Below are positions 25,851-33,433 of a stretch of DNA of 64,000 nt, one piece after another; within the stretch, counting starts at the first letter, position 1; every line of letters starts with the position of its first letter. The notes under the pieces were generated by a model. It did not search any database, was not told the origin of the DNA, and saw nothing but the letters and a program-made list of their open reading frames with translations. The position numbers were made by a program, and so were the translations under genes. This DNA is from UBA1563 sp041667115. Its GTDB lineage: Bacteria > Bacteroidota > Ignavibacteria > Ignavibacteriales > Ignavibacteriaceae. The DNA lies in assembly GCA_041667115.1 (NCBI GenBank), contig JBAYFO010000008.1, positions 20,630 through 84,629 on the forward strand. The letters are read 5' to 3'.

Positions 25851-25975
25851 ATATAACATCTTTAATAAGTTAAGAGTCATGCTAGGATTGGTAGTCAAGA
25901 GAAAAATATACGCCAGAGGCGTATCCGCCTTTGGCGGAAATTCCACTAACAATCCACAAATGCGGGTGGTTAGCT
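25851..25975 (+). repeat. attC-like site 4a
   Basis: Left core ATATAAC followed by ATCTTTAATAAG, as in sites 3 and 7a; right core GTTAGCT (25969-25975). The 125-bp interior includes two inserted palindromes (ATACGCCAGAGGCGTAT and TCCGCCTTTGGCGGA, 25908-25938). Confidence 0.6.
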
Positions 25976-26151
25976 AAAATGTTTTTTGTTTTTATTGTTC
26001 AGTACAACTCCGTCACTTTGGGTGCGGAGATTTTTAATAAGTAAATAATCCGTTTTGTTTATAAAACGAGAATGGAAATCTTTAATTAATTAATACGGCG
26101 TGTTGGGTTTTAACAACTTGCAACGCAAGGTGTGATAACACGCCGTTATAT
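25976..26151 (+). repeat. ORF-less module ending in attC-like site 4b
   Basis: Starts with AAAATGTTTTTTGTTTTTA, shared with the modules at 27382, 29361 and 30132. It ends in a hairpin with a perfect 10-bp outer stem ACGGCGTGTT (26095-26104) / AACACGCCGT (26137-26146) and right core GTTATAT (26145-26151). I read it as a gene-less cassette. Confidence 0.65.
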
Positions 26152-26184
26152 GACTAAACATAATTTCTAAACAAAAGGTGCTTT

Positions 26185-27111
26185 ATGAAACAATTATTTA
26201 TAACTATAGTTACAGTTTTTATTTTATTGCTTGACTGTACTACACTATCTTTTGCTCAAACCGCCACGGTGTCAGGTGCGGGAACAGGGGGTGTAAATGG
26301 CACTTATACGCAGGCAGGGACTTCAAATAGTCGTCCATATTTTACGTATGGTATATACAGACTCGAGTACAGGGATGGTGGTTATGGCATTGAATGGGAG
26401 ATCTGGGATACAAATGAATCCAACCTATCGTACGAAGTTAAATATTATAATTTAAGTACTGCACTAACACCACCATCAATAGGTTGGCAAACTGATGTTG
26501 CCTCAGTCCCTGCTCCAACTGTAAATTATGTATTACCAGTTGAATTGACTTCTTTTAATGCAATTATTAGTAAAAGCACAGTAGAACTGAATTGGCAGAC
26601 TGCAACCGAAGTTAATAATTACGGTTTTGAGGTTGAACGCGCCGCGACTTCGCTCGTCATGAAATGGGAAAAGATATGTTTTATTCAAGGTCACGGGAAT
26701 AGTAATTCACCAAAAGAATATTCGTATGCCGACAAACCTGACGGCGGAAGTAGATTTAAGTACCGACTAAAACAAATTGACACTGACGGGAAATATGAAT
26801 ATTCGCCGGAAGTTGAAGTGAGCTTTAATGTTCCCTCAGATTTTTCTGTTAAGCAGAATTTCCCGAATCCGTTTAACCCAACAACTAAAATAGAGTTTTC
26901 TATTCCTTCAGATGATAATGTGCAGATAAAAGTATTCAATGTTCTGGGTATGGAAGTAGCAACATTATTAGATGAGCACAGACAAGCGGGAACCTATAGT
27001 GTAGAATTCTCCACCATAGGCGGAGCAAGTAATCTTTCGAGCGGAGTTTACTTCTATAGAATAGTAAGTGGAAAGTATTCTCAAATTAAAAAAATGATCC
27101 TCCTTCGCTAA
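26185..27111 (+). CDS. secreted protein with T9SS type A sorting tail (cassette copy 1)
   Basis: 308 aa. Signal peptide (ends near LSFAQT), an N-terminal domain of about 100 residues rich in Gly, Tyr and Trp (GGVNGTYTQAGTSNSRPY...), then LPVELTSFNA with a fibronectin-like linker domain (LNWQTATEVNNYGFEVERA), and the C-terminal sorting domain (KQNFPNPFNPTTKIEFSIP ... SSGVYFYRIVSGKYSQ-KKMILLR). The tail targets it through the type IX system to the cell surface. From about residue 115 it is nearly the same as the protein at 27735, but the head is different. It follows attC-like site 4b by 34 bp. Confidence 0.85.
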   Translation: MKQLFITIVTVFILLLDCTTLSFAQTATVSGAGTGGVNGTYTQAGTSNSRPYFTYGIYRLEYRDGGYGIEWEIWDTNESNLSYEVKYYNLSTALTPPSIGWQTDVASVPAPTVNYVLPVELTSFNAIISKSTVELNWQTATEVNNYGFEVERAATSLVMKWEKICFIQGHGNSNSPKEYSYADKPDGGSRFKYRLKQIDTDGKYEYSPEVEVSFNVPSDFSVKQNFPNPFNPTTKIEFSIPSDDNVQIKVFNVLGMEVATLLDEHRQAGTYSVEFSTIGGASNLSSGVYFYRIVSGKYSQIKKMILLR

Positions 27112-27142
27112 TTGCTGCTGCACAGCGTTAAAGGATAAGAAT

Positions 27143-27352
27143 ATGAAATCTCTGGTTGTATTTGTTGGATGGAGCATTTTGTTTGTTCTGTGCTGGCCGG
27201 TGGCACTGGTTGCATTAATACTCTTTCCCGTGGTTTGGCTATTGTCTTTACCATTGCGGCTTATCGGGATCACTCTTGATGCGGTTTTTGCGCTGATCCG
27301 TACTTTGATGTTTCTTCCGGCTCGTGTGCTCGGGTGGAGGAGAAATAAATAA
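27143..27352 (+). CDS. small membrane protein (69 aa), copy 1
   Basis: 69 aa with two long hydrophobic stretches (VVFVGWSILFVLCWPVALVA, LILFPVVWLLSLPLRLIGI) and a basic end (GWRRNK). It lies 32 bp behind the T9SS gene and the pair is duplicated at 27735-29331. The two copies differ in only a few residues. Function unknown; it may sit in the same cassette as the T9SS protein. Confidence 0.65.
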   Translation: MKSLVVFVGWSILFVLCWPVALVALILFPVVWLLSLPLRLIGITLDAVFALIRTLMFLPARVLGWRRNK

Positions 27353-27734
27353 GGTGTTTGACGAAAACGAGGGTGTTAAGCTAAAATGTTTTTTGTTTTT
27401 AGTATGCACGAGTATTAAAATAAAACTTATAAATCCTCTACGAGGATTAAGGTGAGAGAGCGTGTTGTTGGTTACAAGAATAAGACCTCTACGAGGTCTA
27501 AGGCAAAACATCGTAGATGTTTAATAGTTGTAAAAAAATAGACCAAAGAAAGATGATCCTCGTAGAGGATCAATAAAATTAAACAGAAATGGAAATCTTT
27601 AAATAATTAATACGGCGGTGTTAGGTTTTAACAACTTGTAACGCATTGCGTGATAAGACGGCGTTTGGTGGCTTAAGAATAGAGATTTATTCACGATTAT
27701 AGATATACTAAAACACTAAATAAGAGAAAATATT
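27353..27734 (+). repeat. ORF-less module with several palindromes and attC-like site 5
   Basis: A half-site with a perfect GTTRRRY core (GTTAAGC, 27375-27381) opens it. Then the shared AAAATGTTTTTTGTTTTTA, followed by short palindromes TCCTCTACGAGGA, GACCTCTACGAGGTC, CATCGTAGATG and GATCCTCGTAGAGGATC (27430-27571). It ends with ACGGCGGTGTTA...TAAGACGGCG and core GTTTGGT (27662-27668). Open frames here are not supported by any start signal. Confidence 0.6.
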
Positions 27735-29090
27735 ATGAACAAAAAATTACTTTTTATTTTATCATTATTCGTCGCATTTTCAATCAATGTAGAGTTAAAT
27801 GCTCAAACTACTCTAAATGCGGGGGATATAGTCATTATTGCCATTAATGGTGACACAGATGCCACTTATGGGCGAGGCTTTTCATTTATGCCACTGGTTA
27901 ATTTAGACGCTGGAACAGAGATTTATTTCACTGACTATGGTTGGAGCGATGTAGCCGGTGCTTTTATAAATAGTACTGCAATATCAGATGTATTCGTGAA
28001 ATATACTGCTCCTGCAGGAGGCGTTTCTGCCGGGACAGTAATACGAAACGCTACTAATTCGACAACAAATTTTGCGTTTTATTTTGCATATGGCATTTCA
28101 GTTTACGACTACGTGAATCTTGTTGGAGTTACTGCATCCGATGAAGTTTTAGCATTTCAGGGAAGTATCGCTTCACCAACATTTCTATTTGCTGCAACAT
28201 ATGTGTCTACCGCTGTAGTAGCTTCAGGTTGGGCAACAGGTGTCGCCGCAACAGGAGGTACTAATGGTGTTGGATCAGCTTTGCCAGGTACTGGAAATGC
28301 TTCTGTTGCTGATTTGACAGATGATGTAACAGCTTTATCTTTTAACCAATTAGCAACTGCCAATGATAATTGTGCATATACCGGCCCAACGACAGCCGCC
28401 ACGATGGCAGAATGGCGTAACAGAGTCAGCAATTATACAAATTGGACATTTAATGATGTTATACCAATACCAACGCCACTTAATACTGGCCCATTTACGG
28501 TTACTGATGCGTTGCCGGTGGAATTAACCTCGTTTTCTGCAACTATTATACAAGGTAATATTTCATTAAACTGGCAGACAGCAACAGAGGTAAATAACTA
28601 CGGATTTGAAGTTGAACGCGCCGCGACTTCGCTCGGCATGACATGGGAAAAGATCGGATTTGTACAAGGACATGGGAATAGTAATTCACCAAAAGAATAT
28701 TCGTATGCCGACAAACCTGACGGCGGAAGTAGATTTAAGTACCGGCTAAAACAAATTGACACTGACGGGAAATATGAATATTCGCCGGAAGTTGATGTTA
28801 GTTTAGATATTCCAACAGAATTTTCTATTAAACAGAATTTCCCGAATCCGTTTAATCCAACTACAAAAATAGAGTTCTCGATACCTACAGATAATAATGT
28901 TCAAATAAAAGTATTTAATGTTCTGGGTATGGAAGTAGCGACATTATTAGATGAGCACAGACAAGCGGGAACCTATAGTGTAGAATTCTCCACCATAGGC
29001 GGAGCAAGTAATCTTTCGAGCGGAGTTTACTTCTATAAAATAGTAAGTGGAAAGTATTCCGAAATAAAGAAGATGATCTTTCTTCGCTAA
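27735..29090 (+). CDS. secreted protein with T9SS type A sorting tail (cassette copy 2)
   Basis: 451 aa. Signal peptide (ends near ELNAQT), then an N-terminal domain of about 240 residues (GDIVIIAINGDTD, SFMPLVNLDAGTEIYFTDYGW) with the style of bacterial lamin-tail or cell-surface beta domains, then the same linker (LPVELTSFSATI) and sorting tail as the protein at 26185. In the shared region (about 200 residues) the two differ at only some 20 positions, and the DNA is also close. The head has been exchanged while the export tail stayed constant. Confidence 0.85.
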   Translation: MNKKLLFILSLFVAFSINVELNAQTTLNAGDIVIIAINGDTDATYGRGFSFMPLVNLDAGTEIYFTDYGWSDVAGAFINSTAISDVFVKYTAPAGGVSAGTVIRNATNSTTNFAFYFAYGISVYDYVNLVGVTASDEVLAFQGSIASPTFLFAATYVSTAVVASGWATGVAATGGTNGVGSALPGTGNASVADLTDDVTALSFNQLATANDNCAYTGPTTAATMAEWRNRVSNYTNWTFNDVIPIPTPLNTGPFTVTDALPVELTSFSATIIQGNISLNWQTATEVNNYGFEVERAATSLGMTWEKIGFVQGHGNSNSPKEYSYADKPDGGSRFKYRLKQIDTDGKYEYSPEVDVSLDIPTEFSIKQNFPNPFNPTTKIEFSIPTDNNVQIKVFNVLGMEVATLLDEHRQAGTYSVEFSTIGGASNLSSGVYFYKIVSGKYSEIKKMIFLR

Positions 29091-29121
29091 ATGCTGCTGC
29101 ACAGCGTTAAAGGATAAGAAT

Positions 29122-29331
29122 ATGAAATCTCTGATTGTATTTGTTGGATGGAGCATTTTGTTTGTGCTGTGCTGGCCGGTGGCACTGCTTGCACTCATTC
29201 TCTTTCCCGTTGTTTGGCTTTTATCTTTACCATTGCGGCTTATCGGAATCACTCTTGATGCGGTTTTTGCGCTGATCCGTACTTTGATGTTTCTTCCGGC
29301 TCGTGTGCTCGGGTGGAAGAGAAATAAATAA
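29122..29331 (+). CDS. small membrane protein (69 aa), copy 2
   Basis: Nearly identical to the 69-residue protein at 27143 (changes such as V5I, V24L and R67K). The same 31-32 bp gap to the T9SS gene is kept. The copy number and sequence conservation suggest a recent duplication of the whole unit rather than two separate acquisitions. Function unknown. Confidence 0.65.
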   Translation: MKSLIVFVGWSILFVLCWPVALLALILFPVVWLLSLPLRLIGITLDAVFALIRTLMFLPARVLGWKRNK

Positions 29332-29542
29332 GGTGTTTGACGAAAACGCGGGTGTTAAGCTAAAATGTTTTTGTTTTTAGTGTTTATGGTGTAATAAACC
29401 GATAAATCGGTTGCGGGGTTGAGATGTGGTGTAAATGCCCACGACTGAAGTCGTGGGTTAATGAAAAAGTTTTTAATAATTAATACGGCGATGTTGGGTT
29501 TTAACAACTTGTCACGCAAGGCGTGATAATACGCCGTTAGGC
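29332..29542 (+). repeat. ORF-less module with attC-like site 6
   Basis: Half-site with core GTTAAGC (29354-29360), the shared AAAATG-T-run, two palindromes (AACCGATAAATCGGTT near 29397 and CCACGACTGAAGTCGTGG near 29438), then site 6 (29484-29542, 59 bp): ACGGCG/CGCCGT outer stem, TCACGC/GCGTGA inner stem and core GTTAGGC. This is the best match to the classical GTTRRRY consensus. Confidence 0.7.
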
Positions 29543-29567
29543 GATTTAATATAAATGGAGATAAAAA

Positions 29568-30002
29568 ATGGTTAAATATATATCGAAGTTCGCGCTTCTA
29601 ATTCTTGTTTTATCGATTATTTATTTGTTGATCTCTGGAAACATGTTGTCGGAATCACCATTTATTATAGTTGGTCAATTACTATCTGTTGGCTTTAGTA
29701 TTTGGGCACGTCGCAGTTTTCAAAAAGAACAATTTAGCATTCATGCAGAACCTTCAAATGGTTCTCCTCTTACTACTGGGCCGTATAAATTTGTTCGTCA
29801 CCCTATGTATACATCCGCATTGTTTCTTATTTGGATAAGTATTATTGGTCATTTATCCATTTTGACAGTTACAATTGGTGTAGTTGTATCTACTGTAATA
29901 TCACTTCGCATAATTACCGAAGAACAGTTACTTCGTGAAAGATTTCTTGATTACAATTTATATGCATCAAAAACTAAAACTATAATTCCGTTTCTTTATT
30001 AA
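29568..30002 (+). CDS. isoprenylcysteine carboxyl methyltransferase-like membrane enzyme
   Basis: 144 aa with four hydrophobic helices. The signature GPYKFVRHPMYTSALFL followed by EEQLLRERFLDYNLYASKTKTIIPFLY is that of the ICMT/phospholipid methyltransferase group, which uses S-adenosylmethionine at the membrane. The natural substrate of the bacterial members is mostly unknown. It is the single gene between attC-like sites 6 and 7a and starts 25 bp behind site 6; the next left core (GCCTAAC) begins 35 bp after its stop. Confidence 0.85.
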   Translation: MVKYISKFALLILVLSIIYLLISGNMLSESPFIIVGQLLSVGFSIWARRSFQKEQFSIHAEPSNGSPLTTGPYKFVRHPMYTSALFLIWISIIGHLSILTVTIGVVVSTVISLRIITEEQLLRERFLDYNLYASKTKTIIPFLY

Positions 30003-30036
30003 TAAATCTATTCATTAATATTGAGTTTAAATGAGC

Positions 30037-30131
30037 GCCTAACATCTTTAATAAGTAAAGAGTCCACGCTAAGGCGTGGCAGGCACAGAAAATAAATATT
30101 GGTGACAATCCGCAAATGCAGGCGCTTAGCT
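30037..30131 (+). repeat. attC-like site 7a
   Basis: 95 bp with left core GCCTAAC (30037-30043) and CTTTAATAAGTAAAG as in site 3 but without the inserted palindrome. Apex CCACGC-TAAG-GCGTGG is a perfect 6-bp stem. Right core CTTAGCT (30125-30131) is a variant. Confidence 0.7.
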
Positions 30132-30437
30132 AAAATGTTTTTTGTTTTTAATATGCACGAGTATTAAAACAAAACTTATAAATCCCCGCCAGAGGCTGGC
30201 AGGCTCTACGAGGATTAAGGTGCGAGAGAGTGTTGTTGGTTACAAGAATAAGACCTCTACGAGGTCTAAGGCAAAACATCGTAGATGTTTAATAGTTGTA
30301 GAAAAATATAACCATGAAAGATGATCCTCGTAGAGGATCAATAAAATTAAACGGAAATGGAAATCTTTAAATAATTAATTCGGCGTGTTGGGTTTTAATA
30401 ACTTGCAACGCAAGGCGTGATAACACGGCGGTAGGGC
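30132..30437 (+). repeat. ORF-less module ending in attC-like site 7b
   Basis: Same element as 27382-27668, with an extra CCGCCAGAGGCTGG palindrome inserted after AAATCC. Site 7b: CGGCGTGTT (30381-30389) / AACACGGCGG (30422-30431), with the right core GGTAGGGC. A 60-codon frame at 30142 has no supporting start and reads through the palindromes. Confidence 0.65.
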
Positions 30438-30481
30438 AATTAAAAAAAATTACTCAACAATCCTTTTAAGAGGAAGGAAAT

Positions 30482-30979
30482 ATGGATGAATCAGAGAATA
30501 ACTTATTAACGTGCGAAGCTTGTAATAATTCAGTTAAAAAGGATGACGATTTTTGCCCTTATTGTGGCTCTCTTTTCATTGATGAAATATTTTGCGATAA
30601 CCACAATGCTATTCTTGCTGATGGTGTTTGTATAATATGTTCTATCCCGTATTGTAAAAAATGTGGAGCAAAAATAAATAATCATTTTCTATGCAATCAA
30701 CATTCCAATTATGAAATTTATGAAGGAATGGCCAGAGTCTATGGAACTCTTGATATCACAGCTATTCAATATGCAAAAACTTGTCTTGAACAGGATGGTC
30801 TTCATCCTGTTTTGTTTAGTCGTAATTCCACTTATGGAGGTTCAAGATTGTCATATAGTCTTTTTGAGGCTGCCGGAGACTATTTAGGAAATATAATAGA
30901 TGAAATTAAAGTTATGGTTCCTTGTCAGGAAGTGTTAAAGGCTGAGGAAATCCTTAAATCAATTAATATAATTACCTAA
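30482..30979 (+). CDS. cassette protein: zinc ribbon, B-box-like and DUF2007-like
   Basis: 165 aa. Zinc ribbon CEACNNSVKKDDDFCPYCGS, then a B-box-like cluster (CDNHNAILADGVCIICSIPYCKKCG, CNQH), then a DUF2007-like fold (DITAIQYAKTCLEQDGLHPVLF ... VMVPCQEVLKAEEIL). It has the same plan as the core protein at 10490, with an extra N-terminal ribbon, so a paralogue has entered the cassette pool or the reverse. A good AGGAAGGAA ribosome site is present. The stop codon overlaps an ACCTAAC core-like sequence. Confidence 0.75.
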   Translation: MDESENNLLTCEACNNSVKKDDDFCPYCGSLFIDEIFCDNHNAILADGVCIICSIPYCKKCGAKINNHFLCNQHSNYEIYEGMARVYGTLDITAIQYAKTCLEQDGLHPVLFSRNSTYGGSRLSYSLFEAAGDYLGNIIDEIKVMVPCQEVLKAEEILKSINIIT

Positions 30980-30996
30980 CAGTTTATAAATAGAAA

Positions 30997-31070
30997 ACTA
31001 CCTGACTTCTTCAATCCGCCAAAGGCGTATAAATAAGGAAAGGGTCCTCGCAAGGGCGTGGTAAGTAAAA
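30997..31070 (+). repeat. degenerate attC-like site 8, right end of the array
   Basis: ACCTGACTTCTTCAAT matches the left arm of site 3, with a CCGCCAAAGGCG palindrome inserted at the same place, followed by AAATAAGGAAAG and apex CCTCGCAAGGGCGTGG. The right core is not clear. Confidence 0.5.
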
Positions 31071-31097
31071 AATAACACGATTGATTATTACCAACGC

Positions 31098-31181
31098 GAA
31101 GCATAAATTGCACCCAAGATTTGTAGTGTGTTTTACTTATTTCCGACAACTTCCTCTTAGTAACCCACGACCGATCACAAA
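31098..31181 (+). repeat. 84-bp direct repeat, left copy
   Basis: Begins GAAGCATAAATTGCACCC and ends CCACGACCGATCACAAA. It matches 32356-32439 at about 80 of 84 positions and flanks the RhuM-Fic gene. No internal dyad is seen. Confidence 0.85.
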
Positions 31182-31235
31182 CGAATGGAATCTCTAAATG
31201 TTCGAAGGAGCATTGGTTTAGTGAAAACCACAAAG

Positions 31236-32233
31236 ATGAAAAACAATAAAATATCTTCTCTTTCAAAAGGAGAGGTAATTATTTACAAGTCTGCTGAAGG
31301 TGACACGGCAATTGATGTAAAATTTGAAGAAGAAACCCTTTGGCTAACCCATCAACAAATTGCCGCTCTCTTTGGAAGAGACCGCAGCGTGATTACACGC
31401 CATATAGAGAACATCTTAAGAACTAAAGAACTTGACGAAAAAAGCAATGTGCAGAAAATGCACATTCCAAATTCCGATAAGCCGGTAAAATTCTACAACC
31501 TTGATGTAATTCTCTCAGTTGGTTATAGAGTAAATTCAAAACGCGGAACCCAATTCCGGATTTGGGCAAATAAGATTCTGAAAGAATATCTGATTGAAGG
31601 ATATGCCTTAAATGAAAAAAGATTGAAAGAGCAAACCGGAAAAATAAAAGAATTAGAAAAATCTCTGGAAATTTTTAAGCGGATTGCCGATACTTATCAA
31701 TTAGAAAAAGATGAACTTGCCGGCATACTAAATGTTATTTCTGATTATACTTATGCGCTTGATATTCTAGATCGGTACGACCATCAGCAACTCAGTATTT
31801 CCAAACCCGAAAAGAAAGAGGAGTACAGAATAATATATGAAGACGCAAAGTTGTTAATAAAAAATCTCAAAAAGAAATTTAGCAGTTCCACTTTGTTTGG
31901 TAAAGAAAAGGATGAATCCTTAAAGAGTACGGTGGGGACAATTTACCAGACATTCAATAAAAAAGAACTCTATCCAAGTATCGAAGAAAAGGCAGAATGC
32001 TTTTGTATCTGACGATTAAAAATCACTCGTTTATTGATGGCAATAAAAGAATCGCCGCTGCAATTTTTTTGATGTACCTTAGCAAAAATAATTATCTCTA
32101 CACCAAGGATGGTGAAAAAAGAATTACCGATAATGCTTTAGTGGCAATAAGTCTAATGATAGCTGTGAGTGATCCTAAAGAGAAAGATATAATAGTTAAG
32201 GTAGTCGTCAACCTGATAAACAAGAATAATTAA
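31236..32233 (+). pseudogene. RhuM-Fic/DOC family protein, broken by a frameshift
   Basis: From MKNNKISSLSKGEVIIYK the first part (to 32012) is a clear RhuM protein: IDVKFEEETLWLTHQQIAALFGRD, VITRHIENIL, FYNLDVILSVGYRVNS, GTQFRIWANKILKEYLIEGY. The frame ends at CFCI-stop. In the next frame (from 31997) the missing Fic/Doc end follows: MLLYLTIKNHSFIDGNKRIAAAIF, with the HxFxDGNKR active-site loop that transfers AMP or phosphate to proteins. Intact homologues join both parts in one protein. A one-base change near 31997-32010 separates them here. The unit is set between 84-bp direct repeats. Confidence 0.8.
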
Positions 32234-32539
32234 CATCCCCGTATTAAAAGGGGAATAATGACAGAAGGATTTCAATTGATTGAGTTTATGACTGACTAAA
32301 AAAACGAATAAAAGTTTAGGCTTACAAAATTTACTAGATTGATTTTGAATAAAGAGAAGCATAAATTGCACCCAAGATTTGTCGTCTGTTTTACTTACTT
32401 CCGACAACTTCCTCTTAGTAACCCACGACCGATCACAAAAGCATGTAGTTATTTCTCGACCTTTACTTGCACACCCGTAAAAATTTTAGCAAGTATCAGT
32501 CATATGTAAAAATAATAAAACTATCATATGAGGTAGATC
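32234..32539. other. gap with the right 84-bp direct repeat
   Basis: Holds the right copy of the repeat (32356-32439) and nothing else that I can identify as a gene; the lipoprotein gene follows at 32540. Confidence 0.6.
32356..32439 (+). repeat. 84-bp direct repeat, right copy
   Basis: Second copy of the sequence at 31098-31181; the distance between equal points is 1258 bp, so recombination between copies would cut out the RhuM-Fic unit as a circle. Confidence 0.85.
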
Positions 32540-33154
32540 ATGAAACGCTTAGTTTTTCTTCTCTGTCTTGGATGTTTTATTGGCTGCTCCTCTACACAAC
32601 AGACAACCGATGATTCCCTTCCGCAATTGTTAAAGCGAACTCCACTCCCGCAAATTCCCGCGACGGTAACGCAGCCCTATTTTGAGCTTGATATGGTTTT
32701 ATATGTTCTTGAAAACGGATCGGTTAGTGATGTGCGGATGCTAAAAGGAAGTGGCGACAGCACATGGGATACGCTTGCCGTGGCTTCGATAAAAGGATGG
32801 CAATTTATTCCCGCCCATTTAAATGATCATCCGGTAAGTACGTGGCATCATATAAAGACCCAGGTACGCTATGCCAACCCGCAATATTGCTGCCTGGCGG
32901 AAATAGTATGCGCATCAAAGGAAGAAGCCGATTCGGTTTACAAAGCCTTAGAAGAAGGAAAGGATTTTGGAACTCTGGCGGCGCAATATTCAACTGCTCC
33001 TTCCCGCGAAAAGAAGGGTGCGCTTGGAGAAGTTGATGTGAATCTCTATCCGGAAAATATTTGTCAGATCATTCAAAAGCTTAGCCGGGAAGAATACTCA
33101 AAACCAATACAGTATGGCGAGCAGTTTGTTATCTTCAAAAGAATGAAGAAATAA
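32540..33154 (+). CDS. lipoprotein with TonB-C-like and parvulin-like (PPIC) domains
   Basis: 204 aa. The lipobox CFIGCSS places the lipidated Cys at about residue 16. Residues 40-110 resemble the TonB C-terminal domain (LDMVLYVLENGSVSDVRMLKGSGDSTWDTLAVASIKGWQFIPA). Residues 115-203 look like a PPIC rotamase (AEIVCASKEEADSVYKALEEGKDFGTLAAQYS, then KKGALGEVDVNLYPE), where KGG-LG and the strand order fit though the domain is short. It probably acts on envelope proteins at the inner face of the outer membrane. Confidence 0.75.
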   Translation: MKRLVFLLCLGCFIGCSSTQQTTDDSLPQLLKRTPLPQIPATVTQPYFELDMVLYVLENGSVSDVRMLKGSGDSTWDTLAVASIKGWQFIPAHLNDHPVSTWHHIKTQVRYANPQYCCLAEIVCASKEEADSVYKALEEGKDFGTLAAQYSTAPSREKKGALGEVDVNLYPENICQIIQKLSREEYSKPIQYGEQFVIFKRMKK

Positions 33155-33433
33155 TGGAGGGCTGGAGATGGTTGATGGGAGATGAGAGATGGTTGAGGGG
33201 TGATGGATTACAAGATTGCAAGCTTAGAATTGATTTGTTTTATCTTCTGACTTCTGTATTCTGACTTCTGAATATAACCAACTTCAAGTTTTTTGGCTCT
33301 GGCTCTGCCAGGTTATGAGTTTCAATATATGATTTAGCTTACCCGAAGGTTAAAAATCTTCGTGAATACCCACCCGATTAACTTTTAACCTGGATTTTTT
33401 TTATTTTAGAGGTAAGAATAAGAGAGATATGCA

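Noticed and set aside
27248..27511. Minus-strand open frames in the T9SS and module regions
   Set aside because: They mirror the real + strand genes or lie in repeats, and the same mirrored frames recur in the duplicate unit.
30142..30324. A 60-codon frame in the gene-less module
   Set aside because: The frame crosses inserted palindromes that are absent from the sister copy, and the start lacks a ribosome site.
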